Origin: Arenimonas sp.
GTDB taxonomy: Bacteria > Pseudomonadota > Gammaproteobacteria > Xanthomonadales > Xanthomonadaceae
Length of the DNA stretch: 7,507 nt
Direction: 5' to 3'
Assembly: GCA_003497545.1 (NCBI GenBank)
Contig: DNNT01000028.1
Span: 4,687-12,193, forward strand
The notes under the pieces are model-generated. The model was not told where the DNA came from. It saw nothing but the letters and a program-made list of their open reading frames with translations, and searched no databases. Position numbers and translations under genes: made by a program. Shown piece after piece: positions 1-6,977 of this stretch; position 1 is the first letter of the stretch, and each line of letters starts with the position of its first letter.

Positions 1-620
1 CCCACCACGATGTAGTCGGCGCCGGCGGCGAAGGCTTGGGCCACGTCCACGGTGCGCTTCTGGTCGTCCCCCGACGGGCCGGCGGGGCGGATGCCCGGGC
101 AAACCACCAGGAAACCCGGACCCGTGGCCTGGCGCAGCGCCGCGGCCTCCTGGCCCGAGGCGATGACGCCGTCGCAGCCGGCGGCCTGGGCGGCCAGGGC
201 GCGCTCCACCACCACCTCGGAAGGCTCACGATCGATGCCCAATTGGCGAAGATCGCTGCGGTCCATGGAAGTCAGCACGGTCACCGCCAGCAGGCGAATG
301 TCGCCCTTCTCCTGCGAAGCTGCATGCATCATGCCGTGATGTTGGCCATGGATGGTGCACAGCGACACCGGGTAGCGGCGCAGGCCACGGATGGTGGCGG
401 CCACGGTGGCCGGCACGTCATGGAACTTCAGGTCCACGAACACCTGCTTGCCGCGGCCCGCCAGGTCTTCCAGCACCCGGAAGTAGTCGCCGCTGGTCAG
501 CAGCTCCATGCCGATCTTGTAGAAGGTCACCGACTCGCCCAGCCGGTCCACCCAGGCGGTGGCCTCGGCGGCGGTGGGCACGTCCAGGGCGAAGATCAGG
601 CGGTCGCGGGCCGGGATCAT
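1..620 (-). CDS. pyrF: Orotidine-5'-phosphate decarboxylase (3' end beyond window)
   Basis: Cytoplasmic enzyme that decarboxylates orotidine 5'-phosphate to UMP, the last step of de novo pyrimidine synthesis. Reading down from the ATG at 620-618, 206 complete codons are visible before the left edge cuts the gene; the family is usually about 230-250 residues, so only the C-terminal tail is missing. Visible signatures are ALDVP at residues 11-15 (substrate-binding Asp13), the catalytic DxKxxD motif as D63-L-K65-F-H-D68 followed by VPATV, and the phosphate-loop motif PGIRPAG at 175-181 with Arg178. The start lies 4 bases after the stop of the upstream acid phosphatase gene and has only a weak GAG ribosome-binding site, inside the end of that gene. 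Expression is therefore probably translationally coupled within one transcript. Composition matches the GC-rich left part of the window. The identification is firm. Confidence 0.96.
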   Translation of the reverse strand, partial: MIPARDRLIFALDVPTAAEATAWVDRLGESVTFYKIGMELLTSGDYFRVLEDLAGRGKQVFVDLKFHDVPATVAATIRGLRRYPVSLCTIHGQHHGMMHAASQEKGDIRLLAVTVLTSMDRSDLRQLGIDREPSEVVVERALAAQAAGCDGVIASGQEAAALRQATGPGFLVVCPGIRPAGPSGDDQKRTVDVAQAFAAGADYIVV

Positions 621-624
621 GGGC

Positions 625-1530
625 TTACTCGGCGTACTTGAGCGCGTCGAGCTTCATCTGGCGGCGCTCGGCCTCCGGCAGCTCCCAGGCGTTGTTGAAC
701 AGGGCCGGCTCCCAGCTGCCGTAGGTCGGGTTGGGCAGCACGAACCAGCGTTCGCCGAACCAGGCCAGGTAGGGGCGCAGGGCGTCCTTGCGGCCGGCCG
801 GGTTGTTGGCCTCGATGGTCACCATGTCGCCGATCTGGTCGCCGAACTGCATCAGCACGCGGTGCGTGCGGCCCACGTGCTGGCGGCGGCAGCCCTTCTC
901 CGAACCCTGCTGCTCGCAGCCCTCGACGAAGAAGCCCAGGCCCAGGAACTGGTCGGTGCTTTCGATCGGGAAGCCGGCCTTGCGCAGGTTGGCCAGGGTG
1001 GCCTCCTCGAGGTGGGCGGCGCGGTTGGACACGTAGAACATGGTCACGCCGCGGGCGGCGGCGGCCTGGGCGAATTCGACCGCGCCGGGCACCGGCAGGG
1101 CCTTTTCCTCGCGCACCCAGCCGTCCCAGGTGACTTCGTTGTAGCTGGCGCCGTCGCGCACCAGGCGGGCCTGGTAGGGCGAGTTGTCGAGCACGGTTTC
1201 GTCGATGTCCACGATCACCGCCGGCGGCAGGCCGTCGGCCGGGTTGGCGCGCTCGGACGGGACCAGGGCGTCCCAGCCCGGGGTCTTGATGGCGCGGTCG
1301 AGCTCGGCCAGCGCGGCGCGGTACACCTGGCCCGACAGCAGCTGGTATTCCTCGGCGGTCTGCACCCAGGCCACGGCGTTGAGGTTGTCGTTGGCGGCCG
1401 GGCCGGCGGGCGCCGCCACGGGTGCCGGGGCCGGCGCGGGTTCGGCCACCGGGCGCGGGGCCGGGGCGGTCTGGCAGGCCGCGAGCGCGAGCACGAGGGT
1501 GGACAGGACCAGGGGGCGGGGCAGGGACAT
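625..1530 (-). CDS. HAD-family acid phosphatase / 5'-nucleotidase, lipoprotein e(P4) type
   Basis: Probable outer-membrane lipoprotein that removes phosphate from nucleoside monophosphates or other phosphomonoesters in the periplasm. The ATG at 1530 gives 301 residues. A hydrophobic signal segment (7-18) ends in a lipobox LAAC with Cys19 as the expected lipidation site, followed by an Ala/Pro-rich linker (about 21-47). Haloacid dehalogenase (HAD) motifs appear in order: motif I DIDET with Asp108 and Asp110, motif II Ser168 in YVSNR, a candidate motif III Lys212 in EKGCRR, and motif IV Asp231 and Asp235 in GDQIGD. This matches the family of Haemophilus lipoprotein e(P4). The frame stays open upstream to about 1794, but this start is preferred because it begins the signal peptide and follows a GGAAGGAAG ribosome-binding site 6 bases away. 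pyrF follows 4 bases after the stop, suggesting an operon. The exact substrate cannot be told from sequence. Confidence 0.93.
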   Translation of the reverse strand: MSLPRPLVLSTLVLALAACQTAPAPRPVAEPAPAPAPVAAPAGPAANDNLNAVAWVQTAEEYQLLSGQVYRAALAELDRAIKTPGWDALVPSERANPADGLPPAVIVDIDETVLDNSPYQARLVRDGASYNEVTWDGWVREEKALPVPGAVEFAQAAAARGVTMFYVSNRAAHLEEATLANLRKAGFPIESTDQFLGLGFFVEGCEQQGSEKGCRRQHVGRTHRVLMQFGDQIGDMVTIEANNPAGRKDALRPYLAWFGERWFVLPNPTYGSWEPALFNNAWELPEAERRQMKLDALKYAE

Positions 1531-1559
1531 CGGCGGCTTCCTTCCAATCGAGGCCGCCG
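1531..1559 (-). promoter_or_regulatory. Possible 5' UTR hairpin holding the phosphatase ribosome-binding site in its loop
   Basis: Seen directly: the 7-base arm CGGCGGC (1531-1537) is matched by GCCGCCG (1553-1559) with a 15-base loop. In the minus-strand transcript this stem ends right at the ATG of the acid phosphatase, and most of its GGAAGGAAG ribosome-binding site sits in the loop. It could expose or limit ribosome access. Such repeats are common by chance in GC-rich DNA, so a regulatory role is only inferred. Confidence 0.35.
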
Positions 1560-1626
1560 AGTTTAGCCGAGGCGCATGACCGAATCCCCCGCCCGGGGCC
1601 CGTGAAGGTGAATCGCGGCCGTACGC

Positions 1627-1640
1627 GCCCCGGCCGGGGC
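1627..1640. repeat. Perfect 14-bp GC palindrome in the divergent intergenic region
   Basis: GCCCCGGCCGGGGC is its own reverse complement and lies in the 178-base spacer between the divergent phosphatase and TPR genes. A second small inverted repeat, CCGGGG (1672-1677) with CCCCGG (1685-1690) and a 7-base loop, lies just before the TPR ribosome-binding site. Either could be a protein-binding site or transcript hairpin, or simply reflect G+C-rich composition. I could not recognise a convincing promoter for either gene in this spacer. Confidence 0.3.
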
Positions 1641-1708
1641 GGGGCGGATTCGCCGTCCTGCTGTTTCTTGCCCGGGGCGCCAGTCCCCGGAAATACGAAG
1701 GATGGAAC

Positions 1709-3913
1709 ATGGAAAACAAATTCCCCGCGGTGCGCGCCACCGAATGGCTGCGCGCCGGCCAGCGCGCGTTCGCGGCCCTGCCCAAGGCGGGCAAAGGCCT
1801 GGTGGTCGCCGCGGCTTTGGCCGGCCCGGCCCTGGCCTACACGCTGGCCGGGGGCGACGACGAACCCGCGGCGCCCGCCGCTGAAGCCGCACTGGGTTCG
1901 CCGGGCGGCGCCACCGGCGGCGAGGCCGGATTCCTGCACAGCGCCACCGCGGTGCTGTCGAAGGACATCGACCGCGAACTGGAAAAGCTCACCCGCGCCG
2001 GCGCCCGCGCCACCGCGCGCATTGAGCCCGAGCAGGCCGAAGCACTCGATTTCGACGAGGCGCTGGAGCTGCTGGCCGAGCGCGTGGAAGCCGCCGAGGG
2101 CGGCGAAGACCTGCTCGACACCCTGCGCGACGGCGACACCGCCGACCAGCCCGACCTGCTGGTGGCGCACGCCCTGCCGCTGATGGCCACCGGCGACACC
2201 TGGGGTGCGGTGGCCAACCTGCTGGTGGCGCAGGAGCAGGACGAGGACGACGCCACGCCGCTGGTGAACCTGGCCGCCGTGGCCAACAGCCAAGGCCTGC
2301 CGGCGGTGGCGCTGGCGCTGCTGGAGGAGGCCGAAGAACGCGATGTCGCCGACGACGCCGCGCCGCTGGGCATGCGCGAACAGGCGGCGCTGCTCAATAA
2401 CCGCGGCCACGCGCTGGTGCTGCTGGGCCGCCACGAGGACGCCGAGGCCCCGCTGCGCGAAGCGCTGGCGATGAACCCGGAGATGAGCGAGGCCGCCCGC
2501 AACCTGGTGCACGTGCTGCTGAAGCAGGAGCGCCAGGACGAGGCGCGCGCGCTGATGCCGCGCGCCGTCTGGCGCCTGCGCGGCAACCCGGCCAAGCCGG
2601 TGCCGGTGCGTTCGACCGAAGTCGCCGAAGCGCCGGCCGAACCGCCGCCGCCCGCCGGCAGCCCCGAAGAGCTTCAGCAGTGGGCCGAACAGCCCTGGCT
2701 GGAGGAAACGCACGGCGACCTGCACCTGCCGGTGTGGGTGGCGCTGGACCTGTCGAAGCAGGGGCAGATCGCCTGGCCGGAGATCCTCTACCCGGCCGCC
2801 GACGCCAGCTACGGCAACTATTACGTGCAGGCCGCGGCGCGCTTCCTGGCCGCGCGTGAAAAAGCCGCCGCGCTGCGCGCAACGATGGCCGCGCCGACCC
2901 AGGCGCTGGTGGTCAAGCGCATGACGCTGGGCGAGACCATCCAGCAGATCATCCACACCAAAGCCTCGCCGCTGTGGATGGTCGAGCCCATCGACACCGA
3001 CATGCACGTGCTCAACGCGGCCAAGGAGCGACTGATCCTGTCCGGCAACGTGCCCACGCGCTTCGCGGCCCTGGACGTGGCGCGCGCAGAGTTCGAGATG
3101 GAAAAGGCCGCCGACCGCCTTTACGAGCGCTACCGGCGCGAGGCGAAATGCCCCGTGGGAAGCACCACGGACGAGTGCTGCGGCATCCACCGCCGCGAGG
3201 TGGAGCGCAACCTCACCGAGTTCACGCCGTACGTGCGTGATTACGAAGAGCAGATGCGGGTCTTCTTCCGCGAGGCCTACGGCCTGTCCACCGCCATCGC
3301 CAGCAACCTGCCGCCGGGCGGCTGGCATGACCTGACGCGCACCGACATCGAGCAGGCGGTGCAGAACATGCACGGCCACGTGCAGCGCGAAGTGGCCTTC
3401 GGCTACAGCCACGCCGCGCCCACCGGCAGCGCCTGTTATGGCCGCACCACCGACGCCGATGGCGCCGCGCCCGACGTGGCCGTGGACGCGCCGGCCTGCA
3501 GCCCGGCCTCGCAGTGGGGCTCGGGCAAGTGGGCCATGTCCGACGCGTTTTCGATGGAAGTGACCTGCGGCAAGATCAAGTTCGTGGCCGAGGTGAACAT
3601 CATCGGCACCCGCAAGGTGAAGCTGGGCCCGCTCAAGGACCTGGGCGCCGACCTGGGCATGCACGCCGAGGTGGAGTTCACGATGGAAGGCACGGTTACG
3701 ATCTTCGCCGGGCCCAAGGGCGGCGTGTCCGGCAAGGTCGGCGGCGTCGGCGGCGACTTCGGCGTGAAGGACGGCATCTACGCCGTGATCGGCCGCGAGG
3801 GCGTGCAGGACGTGGGCTTCCGCGTGGTGGTCGGCGGCGGCGTCGGTGCCGGCCAGGGCGGCGGCACGCACGACGTGGACAGCATGGATTTTTCGCTGGT
3901 GTCGGCGCTGTAA
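1709..3913 (+). CDS. TPR-containing membrane-anchored or exported protein of unknown function
   Basis: I do not recognise a named family. The 734-residue protein starts at the ATG at 1709, 6 bases after an AAGGA ribosome-binding site (1698-1702). A positively charged N-terminus is followed by one hydrophobic segment (about 30-48), best read as a membrane anchor or uncleaved signal, then an acidic Ala/Pro-rich linker (50-75). Helical repeats follow at about 150-290. The clearest tetratricopeptide unit is about 225-258 (LNNRGHALVLLGRHEDA and onward), so this part is probably a protein-binding scaffold. A Pro-rich break lies at 296-318. A second, mostly helical region (about 340-565) has a Cys cluster at 481, 490 and 491. 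The end (about 615-734) is Gly-rich with alternating beta-like stretches, such as VEFTMEGTVTIFAG and DVGFRVVVGGGVGAG. Further Cys at 576, 597 and 620 could form disulphides outside the cytoplasm. It diverges from the phosphatase gene and converges on the helicase gene with 9 bases between stops, so it is probably transcribed alone. Confidence 0.85.
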   Translation: MENKFPAVRATEWLRAGQRAFAALPKAGKGLVVAAALAGPALAYTLAGGDDEPAAPAAEAALGSPGGATGGEAGFLHSATAVLSKDIDRELEKLTRAGARATARIEPEQAEALDFDEALELLAERVEAAEGGEDLLDTLRDGDTADQPDLLVAHALPLMATGDTWGAVANLLVAQEQDEDDATPLVNLAAVANSQGLPAVALALLEEAEERDVADDAAPLGMREQAALLNNRGHALVLLGRHEDAEAPLREALAMNPEMSEAARNLVHVLLKQERQDEARALMPRAVWRLRGNPAKPVPVRSTEVAEAPAEPPPPAGSPEELQQWAEQPWLEETHGDLHLPVWVALDLSKQGQIAWPEILYPAADASYGNYYVQAAARFLAAREKAAALRATMAAPTQALVVKRMTLGETIQQIIHTKASPLWMVEPIDTDMHVLNAAKERLILSGNVPTRFAALDVARAEFEMEKAADRLYERYRREAKCPVGSTTDECCGIHRREVERNLTEFTPYVRDYEEQMRVFFREAYGLSTAIASNLPPGGWHDLTRTDIEQAVQNMHGHVQREVAFGYSHAAPTGSACYGRTTDADGAAPDVAVDAPACSPASQWGSGKWAMSDAFSMEVTCGKIKFVAEVNIIGTRKVKLGPLKDLGADLGMHAEVEFTMEGTVTIFAGPKGGVSGKVGGVGGDFGVKDGIYAVIGREGVQDVGFRVVVGGGVGAGQGGGTHDVDSMDFSLVSAL

Positions 3914-3922
3914 ACGCGCCGG

Positions 3923-5923
3923 TCAGTCGTTGAACAGCGCGGCGATGGCGTCCATGTGGGCGCGGCCGCGCTGCTTCTTCTCGGCGGTTTCGCGCTCGGG
4001 GTCGCTGCCGTCGCGCAGCAGGTCGCCGGCCGGCAGTTCGTCCAGGAAGCGGCTGGGCAGCAGGTGCTGCAGCTCGCCCCAGCGCTTGATCTCGGCGCTG
4101 TGGGCCAGGTACAGGCGCTCCTTGGCGCGGGTGATGCCCACGTACATCAGGCGGCGTTCTTCCTCGAGGCGGTTTTCCTCGAGGCTCGCCTCGTGCGGCA
4201 GGTTGCCGTCCTCGCAGCCGACCACGAACACCACCCGAAATTCCAGGCCTTTGGCGGCGTGCAGGCTCATCAGGCGCACGGCGTTGCCGGGTTCGCCGCG
4301 GTCGGCGTTCGAGAGCAGGGCCAGTTGCGCGGCCAGTTCGCCCGGGCCGCCGCCGCGCGCGCCTTCGAACCATGAGGCCAGTTCGTCGAGGTTGGCCTTG
4401 CGGCGCAGGAACGAGGCTTCGTCCTTGCACTGGCTGCGGATCATGCCCAGCAGGCCGCTGCGTTCGGCCAGCTGCGGCACCAGTTCGGCCGGGGTCAGGC
4501 GTTCGGCGTCGTCGCGCAGCGCTTCGACCACGCGCGTGAATTCGTCCAGGCCGGCGGCGGCGCGCGGCGTGAGCTGCTTGAGGAAACCAATCTGGCCGGC
4601 GGCCTTCGACAGCGGCATGCCGGCGGTCTGTGCCATGGCGGCGAGTTTTTCCAGCGTGGTGGCGCCGACTTCGCGCTTGGGCGCGGCGATGGCGCGCAGG
4701 AAGGCGGCGTCGTCGTCGGGGTTGGCCAGCACGCGCAGCCAGCTGAGCACGTCCTTCACTTCCGCGCGTTCCAGGAAGGCGGTGCCGCCGGTCAGGTGGT
4801 AGGGGATGCGCAGCAGCTGCAGCGCCTTCTCCAGCGGCCGCGACTGGTGGTTGCCGCGGAACAGCAGGGCGAACTCGCCCCAGGGGATTTCCTTGGCCTG
4901 GTGCAGGTAGTGGATCTCGGCGGCGACGCGCTCGGCTTCGTGCTCGTTGTTGCGGCAGGCCCAGACGCGCACCGGCTCGCCGTCGCCGTGCTGGCTCCAG
5001 AGCTGCTTGAGGTGGGCGTGCGGGTTCTTCGCGATCAGCGTGTTGGCGCAGCGCAGGATGCGGCCGGAGCAGCGGTAGTTCTGCTCGAGCTTGATGACCT
5101 TGAGGTTGGGGTAGTCCTGGGCCAGCAGGTCCAGGTTCTCGGGTTGGGCGCCACGCCAGGCGTAGATGCTCTGGTCGTCGTCGCCCACGCAGGTCATGTT
5201 GCCCTTGGGGCCGGCGAGCTGCTTGAGCAGGCGGTACTGGGCGCCGTTGGTGTCCTGGCACTCGTCCACCAGCAGGTAGCGCAGGCGTTCGCGCCAGCCG
5301 GCGGCGAGCTCGGCGTCGGCTTCGAGCAGCTGCAGCGGCAGCCGGATCAGGTCGTCGAAATCCACCGCGTTGAAGGCCTGCAGGCGCGCCTGGTAGCGGG
5401 CGTAGATGCCGGCGGCCTCGCGCTCGCGGGTGCTGCGCGCGGCTTCGGCGGCCTGTTCGGGCGTGAGGGCGTTGTTCTTGGCGGTGCTGATGAGGTTCTG
5501 CAGCGCATAGAGCGCGTCGTTCTTCAGACCGTTGGGCGCCAGGTCCTTGATGATGGCCATCTGGTCGTCGGCGTCGAAGATCGAGAAGCCGCGGCGCAGG
5601 CCGGCCTTGTCGTGTTCGATTTGCAGGAAGCGCAGGCCCAGCGAGTGGAAGGTGGTGACCGTGAGGCCGTCGGCGGCGTCGCCCTTGATGCGCCGCGCCA
5701 CGCGCTCGCGCATTTCCTTGGCCGCCTTGTTGGTAAAAGTTACGGCCAAAATTTTCTCCGGCGCCACCCCGTTTTTGATTAGATTTACAATTCGGTGCGT
5801 TATTGTTTTGGTTTTTCCCGCGCCCGCGCCGGCCACAATAAGAAGCGGACCCTTCATATGAAGCGCCGCTTCCTTTTGTTCGTTATTTAAGCCGCTTAAG
5901 TGATGTGCGTTGTCGGTCACCAC
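3923..5923 (-). CDS. rep: Rep/UvrD-type superfamily 1 DNA helicase, apparently chimeric at its N-terminus
   Basis: ATP-driven 3'-5' DNA helicase of the Rep/UvrD/PcrA family, which in bacteria helps replication forks pass obstacles or acts in repair. All motifs are present in 666 residues: Q motif (LNNEQ, 12-16), Walker A GAGAGKT (32-38), Ia TFTNKAAKEM (62-71), Ib TFHSLG (91-96), II VDECQDTN (219-226, Asp220-Glu221), III GDDDQSIYAWRGA (247-259), IV LEQNYRC (279-285), V SLHAAKGLEF (553-562) and VI YVGITRAKERL (594-604). From residue 75 on it reads as a gammaproteobacterial Rep in GC-rich DNA. Residues 1-63 are encoded by AT-rich DNA and read like a UvrD/PcrA from a low-GC bacterium. The sequence switches at motif Ia (about 5699-5734), so this is either a hybrid gene or an assembly join. 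Only the C-terminal part safely deserves the name rep. The start is GTG at 5923, or the adjacent GTG at 5920; neither has a well-spaced ribosome-binding site. No helicase motif is missing, so the hybrid could in principle fold. Confidence 0.9.
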   Translation of the reverse strand: MVTDNAHHLSGLNNEQKEAALHMKGPLLIVAGAGAGKTKTITHRIVNLIKNGVAPEKILAVTFTNKAAKEMRERVARRIKGDAADGLTVTTFHSLGLRFLQIEHDKAGLRRGFSIFDADDQMAIIKDLAPNGLKNDALYALQNLISTAKNNALTPEQAAEAARSTREREAAGIYARYQARLQAFNAVDFDDLIRLPLQLLEADAELAAGWRERLRYLLVDECQDTNGAQYRLLKQLAGPKGNMTCVGDDDQSIYAWRGAQPENLDLLAQDYPNLKVIKLEQNYRCSGRILRCANTLIAKNPHAHLKQLWSQHGDGEPVRVWACRNNEHEAERVAAEIHYLHQAKEIPWGEFALLFRGNHQSRPLEKALQLLRIPYHLTGGTAFLERAEVKDVLSWLRVLANPDDDAAFLRAIAAPKREVGATTLEKLAAMAQTAGMPLSKAAGQIGFLKQLTPRAAAGLDEFTRVVEALRDDAERLTPAELVPQLAERSGLLGMIRSQCKDEASFLRRKANLDELASWFEGARGGGPGELAAQLALLSNADRGEPGNAVRLMSLHAAKGLEFRVVFVVGCEDGNLPHEASLEENRLEEERRLMYVGITRAKERLYLAHSAEIKRWGELQHLLPSRFLDELPAGDLLRDGSDPERETAEKKQRGRAHMDAIAALFND

Positions 5924-5927
5924 TCCA

Positions 5928-5956
5928 AATATACCCCAACACCTATTTTAAATCAA
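5928..5956 (-). promoter_or_regulatory. Candidate sigma70-type promoter for the helicase N-terminal gene
   Basis: On the minus strand a TTGATT (-35, at 5956-5951) and a TATATT (-10, at 5933-5928) are separated by exactly 17 bases. The -10 box ends only 4 bases before the first possible GTG start and 7 bases before the second. A transcript starting at the usual distance would begin at or next to the GTG, giving a leaderless or nearly leaderless mRNA. That fits the lack of a properly spaced ribosome-binding site. AT-rich spacers often contain such matches by chance. Confidence 0.4.
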
Positions 5957-5975
5957 AAAAAAGTGTGCGGGTATA
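5930..5975. repeat. Imperfect inverted repeat around the helicase promoter
   Basis: The 13-base left arm TATACCCCAACAC (5930-5942) is matched in reverse complement by GTGTGCGGGTATA (5963-5975), with two adjacent mismatches and a 20-base A/T-rich loop. The left arm overlaps the candidate -10 box and the loop contains the candidate -35 box. It could be an operator bound by a dimeric regulator, or a transcript stem-loop. It is not a classical terminator, because the T tract lies in the loop and not after the stem. A second, shorter repeat, CATGC (5977-5981) with GCATG (5988-5992), lies beside it, just after the end of the neighbouring gene. Confidence 0.4.
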
Positions 5976-6002
5976 ACATGCTTGCTTGCATGGGAAGTCG
6001 TA

Positions 6003-6977
6003 TTATCTTCGCAGGAGAGTAATGCTGTCAAGCGAGCCTTGTGTCGCCATTACTTTTTGTGAAGCGCGGATAATATATTTCTCCAGAGTTTCGGCTCTTC
6101 GGAACAACCCCCCACCCTTGGGTTTAAGCCCGGTTACTTCCTGTAATCTGCGCAGATGCCCAACCATAAATCTCCAACCAGAGTCGTCTGCAAAATTTTT
6201 ATCTGCCAAAATATCTTTTGCCTTTAATAATTTTAAGGTATTCCAGTGTTCCAAAGTATCCGGCGGGAATATGTGTCTCAGATTGTTTTCATTCACTTTA
6301 TATACTTCTATTAACGATTGGTCGTCAAGATGAAAAGGATTGTGAGCAAATTCAGGATGGGTTTGCAATATGTGGTCGGATACTTCAATTCTGGTCCCGC
6401 CCTGGGGTGAGACGGTTTCTACGGGCTGGCGCTCCAAGTCCATATCCGCCACGATCCTTGCCCTGATTGCTTCTTCAGCGGCAGGGGCTTCCGGAATAAT
6501 TTCATGTTCAGTCGGCAAATCAACGGCGGACGGCGTTTCAACCGAATGGGTTTGTTCAAATTTTACATTATGCCAAGGGTCATTTGCCGGACCCTTCGGA
6601 TGGTAAAAGGATGAACCCGGTTTTCCCGTGGCGATGGAAGCGATCGAAGGTTTTGCATTCTCGCTCAATACTCCGCTTTTGTCGCTGTCAAACATTTTTC
6701 CCCCATATTTTTCAACATCTTGGCCCGTAGCTGCATCATGAAATACTATTTTATCAAGTTTTTCATCATATCTCAAACTTGAACCTTCCCGTATCAGTGC
6801 GCTTTCGTCTGAATTATTTGGATCATAAAATCCGAATTCTTTTGCAGCTTCTATGGCATTAGGACCTTTCAAGAAATCCTGTACTGACTCGGGTGCTTTG
6901 GAAACGTCCGGATACTGCGCCCGTAACTGCGCCCTTAAGTCCCGGACTCCTTGCAGCCCGCCCTTGCCTTTTATCAA
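6003..6977 (-). CDS. Unknown protein, C-terminal portion of a frame-split gene
   Basis: I do not recognise a family. The frame runs 324 residues from a TTG at 6977, but an in-frame TAA at 6983-6981 lies just before it and there is no clear ribosome-binding site. This is more likely the continuation of the gene to the right after a frameshift than an independent start. The sequence has no obvious signal or membrane segment. It begins with a charged stretch (KGGLQGVRDLRAQLRAQYPD), continues with a disordered-looking middle rich in Asp, Ser and Pro (about 50-185), and ends in a compact, probably folded helical domain (about 195-315; for example EVSDHILQTHPEFAHNPFHL and GWRFMVGHLRRLQEVTGL). The AT-rich codon use matches the helicase N-terminus rather than the GC-rich left part. 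It precedes the helicase start in the same direction with an 79-base spacer. The open frame over 324 codons in AT-rich DNA supports real coding. Confidence 0.75.
   Translation of the reverse strand: MIKGKGGLQGVRDLRAQLRAQYPDVSKAPESVQDFLKGPNAIEAAKEFGFYDPNNSDESALIREGSSLRYDEKLDKIVFHDAATGQDVEKYGGKMFDSDKSGVLSENAKPSIASIATGKPGSSFYHPKGPANDPWHNVKFEQTHSVETPSAVDLPTEHEIIPEAPAAEEAIRARIVADMDLERQPVETVSPQGGTRIEVSDHILQTHPEFAHNPFHLDDQSLIEVYKVNENNLRHIFPPDTLEHWNTLKLLKAKDILADKNFADDSGWRFMVGHLRRLQEVTGLKPKGGGLFRRAETLEKYIIRASQKVMATQGSLDSITLLRR

Noticed and set aside
36..1566. Plus-strand open frames of 201 and 335 residues opposite pyrF and the phosphatase
   Set aside because: Both are antisense to recognisable enzymes and show only low-complexity His/Gly/Ala-rich sequence.
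1531..1794. N-terminal extension of the phosphatase frame back to 1794
   Set aside because: The extra residues would bury the lipoprotein signal peptide. They overlap the start of the divergent TPR gene, and the ATG at 1530 has a strong, well-spaced ribosome-binding site.
617..3871. A 1084-residue open frame on the minus strand spanning the phosphatase and TPR genes
   Set aside because: It lies antisense to the TPR gene and out of frame with the phosphatase, which both show clear domain signatures. Its product is Arg/Ala/Gly/His-rich without domains. Long spurious frames are expected at this GC content.
3914..3922. Possible bidirectional terminator between the convergent TPR and helicase genes
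   Set aside because: Only 9 bases separate the stops, and no stem followed by a T tract was visible on either strand.
4796..5782. A 328-residue plus-strand open frame opposite the helicase
   Set aside because: The product is Val/Leu/Gln/Gly/Ala-rich and mirrors the helicase codons. The helicase frame holds all expected motifs, so this is a shadow.
5977..5992. CATGC/GCATG repeat as a terminator of the unknown gene
   Set aside because: The stem is only 5 bp and the T tract starts more than ten bases later, so it does not fit an intrinsic terminator.
5986..6606. Short plus-strand open frames in the AT-rich segment
   Set aside because: They have no domain or ribosome-binding site and run opposite a longer minus-strand frame with more protein-like sequence.
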